Assembly (NCBI RefSeq): GCF_001039355.2 | Contig: NW_019776057.1 | Span: forward strand, 555,626-619,625 | Reading direction: 5' to 3' | Origin: Lingula anatina | Taxonomy: Eukaryota; Brachiopoda; Lingulata; Lingulida; Lingulidae | Length of the DNA: 64,000 nt | In this document: positions 1 to 11,155 of the stretch, one piece after another | How the letters are laid out: the number at the start of each line of letters is the position of its first letter | Position numbering within the stretch: position 1 is the first letter of the stretch | Position numbers and translations under genes: made by a program | Notes under the pieces: model-generated | Seen by the model: only the letters and a program-made list of their open reading frames with translations | Databases searched by the model: none | What the model was told of the DNA's origin: nothing

Positions 1-451
1 TTTTTTTTTAGAAAAGATTTAAGGGTAGTGAAAAGAAAAACATTTTTTGCATCATAAAATAAAATAGAAAGAAAATATATCTCAAAATTGTTCAACAAGC
101 ATATCAAAATGAGTAAACTTGTTTTTAAAATAGCATAGTCACTTATAAATTGTCAATTAGCATAGTAGATTATGATCTTTATCCGCCAATTGGTAAAGCA
201 TAATACTGACTGATGAAGCTCTTCCTGATTTTATGACCAATCAAAGAAAAGTTAACAAATTAGCAATCAAACAACAGCAAAGTCGGATAAAAGTGATGCT
301 GCAACTTTTTTTGTAATCATGGAGGACATTTATATTCAGGCATCAAATTGTATAATTAAACAATCACAGACTTTGGCAGAGGTCAATATGTTGCTTTGAA
401 GACCCCAGAAAAGTAACATCAACAAAATCAGCATTCCTTTAGTATACGTAC
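1..451 (-). other. ENKD1 intron running off the left edge
   Basis: It begins with a GTACGT donor at 451 on the minus strand. No further ENKD1 exon is recognisable; reading on without splicing reaches a stop at 428-430. Confidence 0.55.
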
Positions 452-1436
452 ATCAGCAGCACTAGATGGTCTTGGTATTGGAGACTTTCCACGGTGCTCA
501 GGTGCCTGGCACCGTACGGGGGATGGTGCACGTGGTTCCTTAGATATAGCACCACATCGTGAATGTGATCGTAAGAAATTTGCTGAATGTGGCCTTGGTG
601 CAGGTGGTTCTTTCTAAGGAGATAAACACATAGCATTACCAGAAATATTCCTTGCTCAAGTAAATCCTGATTCAAAGTAAAAGACACTTGTGGATAACAT
701 AAAATTTAAATATTTGATAAAACTATATAGGTCCATATTTATACCGGTATTAACCATAATATTTCATTTGGTATAAATTCCTATAAATCTACAAAATTTA
801 ACATGAAAAGTTGGAATTCAGCTTGCCTCTAACTCTTCAACAACTTTGGACTGGACATCTTTAAATTTTTCAGACTTCCACAGGGCTTTGACTGGAGTTG
901 GTGGCTGGGCTGCCTCCTGTTCCTTTTTCCTTGACTTTCTCTGTATCTGCCTCATCCTTTTCACATTCTCAGAAAAGTGGTCTTTAGGTGGATCATCTGT
1001 GAAAATTAAAAAAAAAAAAAAATAGGTCATCAGCAATGTACAACAAGGTCACTTCTAAATTAACACAAGGACTGAATCTACAAATTACTATCATCATTCA
1101 ACATATTGTGAAATTTTTATAACCACCATTTTTACATGTGACATAATCAATATAACTTTTCAGGAAAAAAACCAAGTTCATAAAGTTTACTAGTACTTTC
1201 TCTCATCCACGGACAACAACAACACACCCATACTTACTCTTTTTCCACTTTGATGGACCCATAGCCTTGCCTGTTATCCCCAGCATAAAACCTATAGAGC
1301 CTCCCTGTTGGGCAGTGGCTATGTGGGAGGCCTCTGGCTTCACCCTGGGCACTGGACGGCTGACATAACTCTCTGGACGGCGGTCATCATACATAGGATC
1401 ACGGCCAATAGGATTCCGTGTCATATAAGAAGTCAT
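452..1436 (-). CDS. ENKD1: ENKD1 (enkurin domain-containing protein 1), 5' coding exons, partial
   Basis: Three coding exons read on the minus strand: 1436-1238 (from the ATG), 996-827 and 613-452, with phases matching at each junction. The first carries NPIGRDPMYDDRRPESYV, resembling the GPIPPDPTL..DNYRRPTSA start of the vertebrate protein. The second has DPPKDHFSENVKRMRQIQRK and PTPVKALWKSEKFKDVQSKV, and the third PRPHSANFLRSHSRCGA; both are ENKD1 hallmarks. The donor at 827 is GC rather than GT (GAG|GCAAGC); the other donors are GTAAGT and GTACGT. The C-terminal enkurin domain, which would follow exon 3, is not in the window, so the gene runs off the left edge. In vertebrates ENKD1 binds microtubules and works at centrioles, cilia and the mitotic spindle. 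The identification is from remembered family sequence. Confidence 0.85.
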
Positions 1437-2489
1437 CCTGGTTTGTTTTTTTTTTCTCTTCTTTTTTCTAACCTGGATTAATCTGGATGAGGACAGCTAT
1501 AAAATGAAGAAAGAGGGCTAAAAATCAAAACTAATATACATGTATGTATGTAATCTTTAAGATCCAAATCTCATATATCCTATTAAGCTGGCAATTAAAG
1601 GAGAAAAAATTAAAAAAAAAAAAGAACACGGTAGGTTCATCCACGTGTTGAAATGTAATTTGACACTGATTTTACATCAAAATTATCAATAAAAATTCTG
1701 TATTAACACATGAATTTTACCGAGAAATATCCCCATTATAGTAAATATATAATGAGGTAGGAAACAAACAAGCCACATCAATGCACTAGCTGAGTAAAGC
1801 AGAACAGGTGAATAACAACGGACCATTCACAGAACAGTTCATACACACATCTGCTGCATGTACAATCGGTCAGGATGGATGATTCACGCAGAATGGACCG
1901 TACACGTGACAGGGGTATCATTTGGGGCTTTACATACAGGTAATATCATAACTCTGCTGGGGAGAGTAACCATGCATGCAGAGAAGTAACAACATGGAGG
2001 AGTAAGGATGTGGAGACATAAAGTGATGACCCCCTTGACCAGAGGGATGATACTTGGATACACGCTCGGCTGTCACCTTGATTGGATAGTAAACGGTTGT
2101 CGTAAAATCGTTAAAAGATATTAAAACCCGGTGCATAAACTTGAAAACCACCTAGGACAACCTTAGACTGCCACATTAATCCAATACATTGCAAAAATAA
2201 ACTATAACAAGTGGTTAAAGCCTTCAAACCGAATGTCGTAAAGTCCCCATATACCTCCATAGAGACAATAAAATAGAATAAGCTTCTGAAACAAGAAAAA
2301 TCCAGTTCCAACATAATAATCGAAATAAAATACTGCCGGGCATCGGAGCGGCCTAAAACTTGGCACGCTTACCGCTAATACTGCAGGCTACATCATCCCG
2401 TCGCTCGTTTGTAAATTCCGTGCATGGCATACGCACAATCAAACCGTATATCCAAATTCCACCTCTGATGTTTGAATTGGTCCTCTCTA

Positions 2490-2920
2490 NNNNNNNNNNN
2501 NNNNNNNNNNNNNNNNNNNNNNNNNNNNNNNNNNNNNNNNNNNNNNNNNNNNNNNNNNNNNNNNNNNNNNNNNNNNNNNNNNNNNNNNNNNNNNNNNNNN
2601 NNNNNNNNNNNNNNNNNNNNNNNNNNNNNNNNNNNNNNNNNNNNNNNNNNNNNNNNNNNNNNNNNNNNNNNNNNNNNNNNNNNNNNNNNNNNNNNNNNNN
2701 NNNNNNNNNNNNNNNNNNNNNNNNNNNNNNNNNNNNNNNNNNNNNNNNNNNNNNNNNNNNNNNNNNNNNNNNNNNNNNNNNNNNNNNNNNNNNNNNNNNN
2801 NNNNNNNNNNNNNNNNNNNNNNNNNNNNNNNNNNNNNNNNNNNNNNNNNNNNNNNNNNNNNNNNNNNNNNNNNNNNNNNNNNNNNNNNNNNNNNNNNNNN
2901 NNNNNNNNNNNNNNNNNNNN
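2490..2920. other. Assembly gap (431 N)
   Basis: An unbroken run of N. It lies in the 5' part of ENKD1 and may hide a leader exon. Open frames running through it are artefacts. Confidence 0.99.
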
Positions 2921-2929
2921 TACATGTAC

Positions 2930-3028
2930 GATGCTGTTATTTTAAATCATTGATTTTAAAGACAACAGTAAGTATTTCAAGAAAACAATATGTTTACCAA
3001 TAAAGAGTTCAGACAAAAAGATCTTACC
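2930..3028 (-). other. Likely 5' leader exon of ENKD1 (donor end supported)
   Basis: On the minus strand a strong donor, GACAG|GTAAGAT, ends an exon at 3028. It sits between the ENKD1 coding exons and the C2orf81 start, in the right orientation to be the 5' non-coding exon of ENKD1. The upstream limit of the exon is not visible, and I cannot place the acceptor it joins: candidates lie just before the coding exon at about 1439 or inside the N gap. A second minus-strand donor-like site (TAGCG|GTAAGC, about 2373) beside the gap could mark another leader exon. The left boundary given here is arbitrary. Confidence 0.35.
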
Positions 3029-3382
3029 TGTCACTGTGACGCTTAAAACATTCAGAAAACATGCTACAACCTTTTAAAATTAGATTCATTCATACATGTC
3101 GAGATAATCTTATTTACAATATGGTGAAATAGTCACGTGACTGACGGTTGTTCAAACTAGGTCACTGGGCATTGGAAAGATTGGCTTTCTTAATAAATTA
3201 GTTTTATTAGTACAAATGTAAAATATAATGAGCTTAACTTAAACTTATATTTCTTTTTAAAGAAATCATTTACAAAATTTTCAAGCGTTATATTCAACAA
3301 AAAATTTTAATATATATGCTTTATGCCTGTGTAAGGAAATCTTCTCCAAAATGAGGCTGGTTGTCAATAACAACATACACAC

Positions 3383-3394
3383 CCGCCATCTTGG
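3383..3394 (+). promoter_or_regulatory. YY1-type motif at the C2orf81 promoter
   Basis: CCGCCATCTTGG matches the reverse complement of the YY1 consensus AAnATGGCnGC and lies about 160 bases upstream of the C2orf81 start codon, a common place for YY1 sites in TATA-less metazoan promoters. No TATA box is visible. A 64-codon open frame (3351-3545) ends seven bases before the start codon, in the same frame; it may be an upstream ORF in the leader, but nothing shows it is translated. Confidence 0.45.
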
Positions 3395-3551
3395 TTGTAA
3401 TGTTGGAAATTTTCTCGCATTTTTAAAAACTTTTTGTTTATTTGATATAGAAAATTTGCCGTATTTACGGCGACTACATGGTGAGACAAAAGATGTAGTG
3501 ATGCAAATATCAGGCTTGTTTTTTGGCTGTCAGGTAATCAAATAATTCACC

Positions 3552-6500
3552 ATGTCGAGAGCAGCAGTAAGCAAATCTCGAGCAGAGAAAGGAGGAAAAA
3601 CGCAGGGGTCGGCTCCCACACCTGCTATTTCTCATGAAATAGTGCCAGGGAAATTTAACGATACTGATTGGTAAGTAGCTGGTAGACACAGCTGGAAATC
3701 TCAGAATAAAATCGCACAATACAATTCATTATTCTTGCTAGCATTATACTAACGCAGGTTAAGTTAAAGCTCTATAGATATCCCCCGTCCCAGTCGGCAC
3801 TTATTTTTAATCGCACGGTAGATGTAATTTGCACGAGTACTTAGTAGTTATATTTTAATCAAACACACCAGTGCTGTGGTGATTTATATTACATTAAAAT
3901 AAACACAATTTTCATGTACTAGGTAATGACTTGCACCCAACAAAGCTTGTTCTTAGTATGTGTATATCTTTAGTTGTAAGTAACTGGTACTCAATAAATT
4001 TCTCATTATCATTTTTGTACGGAATCTAAGGCATCCTTATTTTTGTTAGTGGGCATAAGTTTAAACTTGTTGGAAATGGGATCGTATTATGTTGCTTTGA
4101 TTGTTATATCACTCTGTTCTAAATTTTGCAATGCAATGCTAAAAGAATGTATCTAGAAACCGATGCACCTCTACCCACTCACCCCTAGAAAATGCTCAAA
4201 TACTTCTCTTTTACTAAACCACATTACACAGTTTTTGTTCCAATACCTGGTACATAAGAAGAGTTAATGGAGCGTACGTGTATATTTGGCTGAGTGGTTT
4301 GATACCTTTTCATTTTTGTTTGTAATTTAGGTTATTGTCTCCTCTGGTTTTCTCATCATTTGACATCAGCATTTGAATCATTTTAATATAATGTTTAAAA
4401 TATCATATTTCAGGAATTTTATGCTTGAAAGAGATGATGGAGATGATTTCTTGGATGACATTGTTGAGGAGCTGTGCTCTAAAACAATGCAAATCATTCA
4501 TGATAAGTACATTCAGCGACAACTACTTCCATACACAATTAGCCAGGCCAAGGAGGCAATTCTTCAAATAATTGAGGTACATGTACATGCATGCTGTTTT
4601 CTCTCTTACAAACTGTCAGTTCTGATAAAATGGCCATGCCTTAACACTACTTAAGCAGGTTTTTAGTTGAAGATTTACTCAAGTCTAACATTCATTTGAA
4701 AATAAGTGAATTTGCAGTACATTAGCTTTATGTGAATTTGTTTCACTTAGACTTGTGCAGAAGCATTGTAATTTTAAAGAATTTTCAATCTTGTATTGTG
4801 CTTGTGCGCAATGTCATTAAATATATCTTAAGCATTTGAGTAAGAATATTGCTAATAAGTAAAATATTGGTATCATAAAATACAATGTAAATTAGTAACA
4901 ATACCATATATAAGATGAATACAAAAATATGATTTCTTTAACGTTTTACATGGTGATTTACATTAGAATGTATTCTTTCCAGTGGCAGTTCTTGTCTCGT
5001 GATGAGGGAGAACCTGAAGCAGAGTCTGATCCAAGTTGGCTTGAAGATGAAGGTAACATCTCCCTGTTCTGTTCAAAATTATTATTTTTTTATTTTTGAT
5101 ACAATTTTGAAAGAATTGAATATGTCATCTACAAGTAACATTTCCGTGATGTTCCATTTAATTTGTGTGCCTTTGTATATTATTGGATATAAACGAGGAC
5201 TGTTTTCCTCTCTCCAGAGCCCCAACCAGCAGTGTCAGACTGCTGGGCCCAGGGTTCAGTGCCCAAGCACAAGGTTGAAGTCAGCAGGGAGCCAACACCA
5301 GTAGAAGTAGAGTAAGAATATTGTTTTGTTCATGTACATTTTGAAATATAATGTATCTGAGTATGTACAACATTCACACTTTTTTCTTTTTTGAACAAGC
5401 TGAAGTCACAGGTGATAAACTGCACGTACAATTGATACACCTCATTAAGCATTTTTTACTCTGATTCCTATGTTTTATTGCAGAGAGCCTGAGGAGGCAG
5501 AAGTATCCACAGAAGAGCCAGCAGAGACAGCACCTATAGAGGAACCAGTAGACAAAATAGAAGAGAATAACAACTTTATACCACACCCTCCCTTAGAAGA
5601 TACAGCAGATAAAGCAATTGATGATAAGAAGGTTTGTGTCATTTTTGTTAAGACACAGTCAAGAATGCTTGTGTGTAAGATATAACACAAGTGACAATCA
5701 CTGACTAGCTGTCATTATTTGGCTGTCTGTGCTGGTGTAACATGTAGTACGTGGTCTCTGAACTTTAACCCTTATCTTGCGCAATTTTTGTGGAGGCTGA
5801 ATCCATCAAAGTATGCTGTAATGTTTTTTCATTATTGTCTTTTATTTTTTCTTTTTATTTTAAAATTATGTATTTATTTATTTTCATATTTTCCTTGTAT
5901 TTTTATAAATGTTTTCTAACTACAAGGTCACTGTCTTTTTAGCCTGAGAGCAAAGAATCTACAAAATCAAAGAGAAAGATAAAGTTCAAACCATACACTG
6001 GCCGCTTGAAATCTGCGGGTGTGAGCAAGATGACAGAGAGTTTGGAAGATACAGAGATGAAAATGTTGGAAGAGGAATGGCGCAAACAATCACAGTCCAT
6101 TATTGATGAACAAAAAGAGAAATATGACAAGTTGCTACAGATGCCTCTGTCTTGTCATTCTATATTAAAGGTACACTTATTCCTAAGTAGTGGAATTTAA
6201 ACAGGTGTCTCTTTAAGTAGTTAAGTCATATCTTTTGAGCAGGTCCCTGGCTAAATGTTAAATGTAAAATAATGTTTTACACAAAGATAATACATTTATG
6301 GGGATAAAATATTTTATGTTTCAGATGCAGTCTGGTCGTCCTCCAGGTCACAAAGATGTCACTTATGATGAGATGGGGAATGTAGTGGCTGTTATGAAGA
6401 TCAACCCTGACAAGTTGCCAACTCATAGGTAATAAATACTATAGTCCTACGGGTACACCTAAGCCTATAACACTTGGTATACAGTGGTAGTGAAGATTGG

Positions 6501-8073
6501 CACACAAGATGTGCTGTCACAACCAACACTGGAACACCAAACACATTGTTAAATCCAGTCATTTGTTGCATCCATAGAGCAGCCCACCACATTTCTTGAA
6601 TGTTTATTAACACACAATTTAATGTTAGGGCAAAACTTTTTACATAATGCATGTGCTCTTGTGTGATGTGAGGTTTGCAATGAATCAACCAATGTTAATG
6701 TATATTTACATGTATTATATCAGGGTGAAGGTGAAATACCATGTAATAGACCCAGCTGTAGAGGCAGCTCAGGCCAGACTGGAGGCCATGAGAACTGGAC
6801 GTTACCTGACCGCCAAGACCAAAAGTAAGAAGACAGCAAAACCATCCACTACTGTAACAGATAGGCTGCCCACAACAGATATTGTTTCCACGGCAAAAAC
6901 AGGTAAAGGTCCAGGTGCTGTTGATGTTGATGTTAAATTTCAAAATATACTGATCTTCATTGTACATGATACAAACCAGCTATGATGTACCTTATTTTGT
7001 TGCTAATTTTAACTGTTTATTTCATTTTAATATATTCACCCCCTCCCCCTGTGAAAAAAAAACAACTTTCATTTGATTTTAATGCATGGTGACATTAAAC
7101 ACAGTCACTGATGCATGATTAGATTAAACACTAAAATAAACATAGCCTTTTGGCAACAGTTAACCTTGTCACCCTAAAAATTTGGAATCACATTCCTTCT
7201 GATATCTTTGCAGTTAACTTGCTGTCCACTGCTGGCATGTCCATGACTCAGCAAGCTGTTAGGAAGGAGACAGTGGGTCCCCTGCCACCCCCTCTGATAG
7301 AGTCCATGGATGTGTCTCCAGGGGTGGTGGTCAGGGAAGGGCACAGGGTCAAGAAAGGACCAAGACAGGTACAGTACTTAAAGGCGTGAATTGGGCGTTA
7401 GACCTTTATGTAGCAGAATTTTTATTTTTCTAGAAATTTCAATAGTTTCCTCTTAATCATCAAAATACACTCTGTCCAAAACAGTTGAGAAAATAACCTT
7501 TTTTGAGTTTTTAGATTGTTATTTTTTCAATGGTTTTTAAATAGAATATAACTTGATGTTTATGAGAATATTGCTAAAAATTCTCAGGAACCTATGTTAT
7601 AGCCTAGCACACATTTTATACCTAGAACTTTTCTTGACAAACTTGTAATTTTTTTTTTTTTTTTTTTTGCTGTTCTTATATTCTGTTCAAATAACTACAG
7701 TGATGTTTAAATCAATTGTCATTTTGCTCTTCTTTGATAGAAATAGTAATAAGGACTTTTAAAAAATCTAAATGAGGAAATTGCATTTTCGGTTACAATG
7801 TGTAGGATTTCTTACAAATCAACCTTTTTTTTTTCAAAGAGAAAAATATTTGAACACAACTTTGTTGTAATATTTCAGCAACCTCGCCAGGCAGATGTTA
7901 TTACTGAGCAGCAGCTCCGTCCAGTTAACCTCCACAAGCAAGTGCCAGTTATGACTGTGACAGAACTACTGGAGGGACAGTCCCCAATTCTAAGGCCGCT
8001 TGGGAGCTCACCCCCAATACCACCAATTACACCCAATGGGTCACATAGACAAAGGGTTATGATGGAGTCTTAA
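3552..8073 (+). CDS. C2orf81: C2orf81-like protein (DUF4639), complete, ten exons
   Basis: Exons: 3552-3670, 4414-4576, 4983-5052, 5218-5311, 5484-5631, 5943-6170, 6325-6428, 6724-6902, 7214-7368 and 7879-8073. All introns are GT-AG, all phases agree, and the product is 484 aa. The ATG sits in a good context (TTCACCATGT). Family hallmarks occur in order: SRAEK...HEIVPGKFNDTDW near residues 9-40; PYTISQAKEAILQIIEWQFL near 78-98; RDEGE...DPSWLEDEEPQPAVSDCWAQG after it; and a C-terminal VPVMTVTELLEG block, matching the TVTQLM block of the human protein. Residues from about 140 to 200 are acidic (EEPEEAEVSTEEPAE), followed by a basic and then helical, charged stretch (KMLEEEWRKQSQSIIDEQK). No enzyme motif, signal peptide or membrane span is seen. 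The function is uncharacterised; a ciliary or testis role is only suspected. The gene is head to head with ENKD1. Confidence 0.93.
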
Positions 8074-8850
8074 TGTTGGGAAATGGGCCCTAAATGACAG
8101 TTATACACCCGGATATGTTACTGCCATATTCAGGGGGTCTTAAATGGCATTTATACCACCTGAATATGGATTTGAACATTCACATTTATACACAATAGAA
8201 TATTGTGTTAATATTGAATGATTTTGTCTCAAATGCCTGGGTATTAAATAACATTTGATACCACTAAAGTGATGCTTCAGTCCCGAACACTTTGATTTAA
8301 ATCTCCAAGTTTTTAAATGACATTCTACACCATTAAATATGGTGGTTATGAATATTTGGAACATAAGTGGCATTTAAGTCCTTTAAGATTGGAGTCCTTA
8401 TCAATACAAATGGTTATAAAATGCCATTTAATCATACCAGTTTCAACATTTAATTTCACAAGTATGAGGAGTCAAGGGTTCTTAATCTGAGGATGCAGAT
8501 TTAATGTCATTTCTTTAAAAATAGAAAATGATTTAATGGAAATTATAAAATGTGAAACTGTATGCCTTTTGTGTATTGTAAATAATAATTGTTTTGGTAT
8601 TTATATCTAGCATTGCTGAGTTTTTTTGTTCTTTTGTTTGTCATTGCCCCCCTCCTATATGTGATGCTTCAATGGATAGCAATTTTCGTATAGAGCTTTT
8701 AAGATGAATTGTATTTCAAGTCCTGCTTAAGTTTACTAATATTTAAAGATGCCCAGACATTAAACAACCATGTCAAAGTTGCACCTTAGGTAGTATAATT
8801 CGTTGAAAATTGGCAATATTGAAATATGTATCAAAGAAAAGAATAAAAAA
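8074..8850 (+). repeat. C2orf81 3' UTR with degenerate ~50-65-bp repeats
   Basis: Downstream of the C2orf81 stop, a motif close to TTAAATGRCATTTATACCAC recurs in degenerate form near 8089, 8141, 8183, 8246, 8313, 8372 and 8418, that is about every 50-65 bases. AATAAA at 8842-8847 is a plausible polyadenylation signal, which would give a 3' UTR of about 0.8 kb. The array ends near 8440. Confidence 0.5.
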
Positions 8851-10143
8851 ACAAAAGTTTAAAAGAATTTTGTGAGAATTGAGATTTACAATTAGAATAA
8901 GATAGACCCTTTTTGGAATAGAAGTGGAATGATAGGCATAAGAAAAAAGTCCATTATTATTATTTATTTATTTATTTACTTATTACTTTACTTTATTTAC
9001 TTACTAATTTTACTCACTGGTTTCTCTTCCTAAATCTTCCTCTTCATTTAAGTGACTAAATTTAAAGATTTGGGATTGCTAGACCTTTACTTTCAAAGTA
9101 AGGAATGTGCAAGGACATGTTCGTCTGAAGGATATAGCGGAAATTGCAAGTGAAAAAATAGAATCATCCATCCAAAGACCGCCCTCATTCGCACTGAAAG
9201 ACGGTCCATGCACGTCCCTGACAATAAATTTGTCAATCTCCGATGACAATAAATTTGTCAAGCCCCGATGTCTAAATTCACTCAGCGACGCCAGATTCGG
9301 AGTACGGTTTCAAGGCAACCCCATCCCTATCTCACATGTATCACTATAGTACCTTAAACCGTTTCAGTGTCTCAGAAAAAACAGAGTGGTTGCAAAATGC
9401 ATTGCGTTTGCAAAATGTGTATTCACGTTTTTCTTTGGTTTGGCTGGGGATCGCAGCAAGGGTAACACTTACTCAGGACATATGCACCAGTCATGCCATG
9501 GATTTGTTAGTGTATTTGTCAGTGGTTAATCAGGCAATTTACTTTGAGAGCTAAGTGCATCGGATATTGCTGCTGTATTTCTAAATATTTTAGAGGATTT
9601 TTGTTTTTTAAGCACACATTTTTGTGCATCGCAAATTGATGTTATATTCTGACAAACAAACTAATATTTATTAGCTGGCAGGAAAACTCATCCTGTTCAA
9701 CTAACCCGACTAATACAGTGCCACTTTGAATCAGTGAAATGTTTGTAGGGTCGCGTGACCTCCCTGAATGAGAGTTCACAAGCTCCATTGTACCGGGGCA
9801 CCAGGGGGTAACTGAAAATAAAACGTAACTTGATGTCAATTTGACCGGCCCAGCCGACATTTACATTAAAAACCGAACAAACAAAATAAACAATAATACA
9901 TGGAGTTGAATCATATCAATATTACCTCAAAAAGACTACGACAAAAGGTTCCTCTAAAAGATGCAAAAATATGCACGAGCATACTTTATGTACTTTACAC
10001 GCAGGAAAAGTTAACAAATCTATGAATACTGAGAGTTCCTCATCAGTGCCAGTAGTGTTCATGCTGGTAATGAAACCATTTCAATCTTTATCATTGTGAT
10101 CGCTATCATTATTATTGTCATTTATTGTCATTCTGAAATCTCA

Positions 10144-10179
<36 letters not shown>

Positions 10180-11155
10180 GGCACGATACCAATTTTTTTT
10201 TGTGATAGATTCTTCAGGGATGGAATGACGCCCCATCCGATAGCTGTTTCACCTCAACATACATGTAGAAAGATGTTAAATTTACCATTAACGATCCTAG
10301 ATGCAAAGTGCCTTTGCTTATGCTCAGAAATGAGAAATATAAACGCCGATATTTTATTTTTTGTTTTTAATAATAAAAAGGGTAGATGCACTATTGAATA
10401 ATTGTATGCACGCAAAACCTCATTTTGGGTATTTTGACGACCAATTTAACAATTTTTCCTTATCACCAAGAAACACCCTTTTCAAAACTCGTAAAAAATA
10501 TATTATTTATAATCTATAAATACTTCTTCGGGAGAGTAAAATTCAACAGTCAGTATGCAATACGATAGTGACTCAAAAATTAAAACACAAACTCGGGTGA
10601 AAACAAACAAGCAAGCAAACAAATAAACAAAAAGCATTTGTCACAAACTAAAGCTTTATTCTCAAAACCATCTATGACATTAAATATATATATGAAATAT
10701 TCTAAACATTGTGTCAAATTAAACGCATAAAAGCATGATTAAATATGACATAGAATAATATAAAATAATATAGTCAAAAGCAAACTTTCAAAATGAAATA
10801 TTAATAAAGCGTTGCGATGGTTGCTTAATCCCTTTAAATTATGGATTGACAAAATAAAGGCGTCAGAAGTTTTTCGAAGAATGATAGAAAAATGTAATGA
10901 TCAATCACTGAAACTTTCTGTGAAATTAATTATTCGTTAGCATTTAGATAGTGCTTTTTTCTTCAATAGCTACAATATATATTGTTTTTGCATCTCCAAA
11001 ATTATAATATGATAAAACAACAAACGTTATATTGCTGGTAAGTAATCGATATATATTTTTAATATAGATAAACCTTCGACTCTCTAGTAATCCTCGTTGT
11101 TTGTCTTTTCATCCCCTTACACATCTATGGCCAAATTATCTGTTTGCAAACCATT
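8851..11155. other. Intergenic region between convergent C2orf81 and the mucin gene
   Basis: No supportable gene. It contains a 24-base tandem duplication near 9219-9268 (GACAATAAATTTGTCAA followed by a CCGATG motif, twice) and a poly(A) run at about 10149-10178. TTTATT at 10655-10660, read on the minus strand as AATAAA, could be the polyadenylation signal of the mucin gene about 500 bases after its stop. The open frames at 9079-9349 and 9642-9860 resemble nothing I know. Confidence 0.5.

Noticed and set aside
2353-2953. Open frames running through the N gap
   Set aside because: Most of their length is unknown sequence, so openness means nothing.
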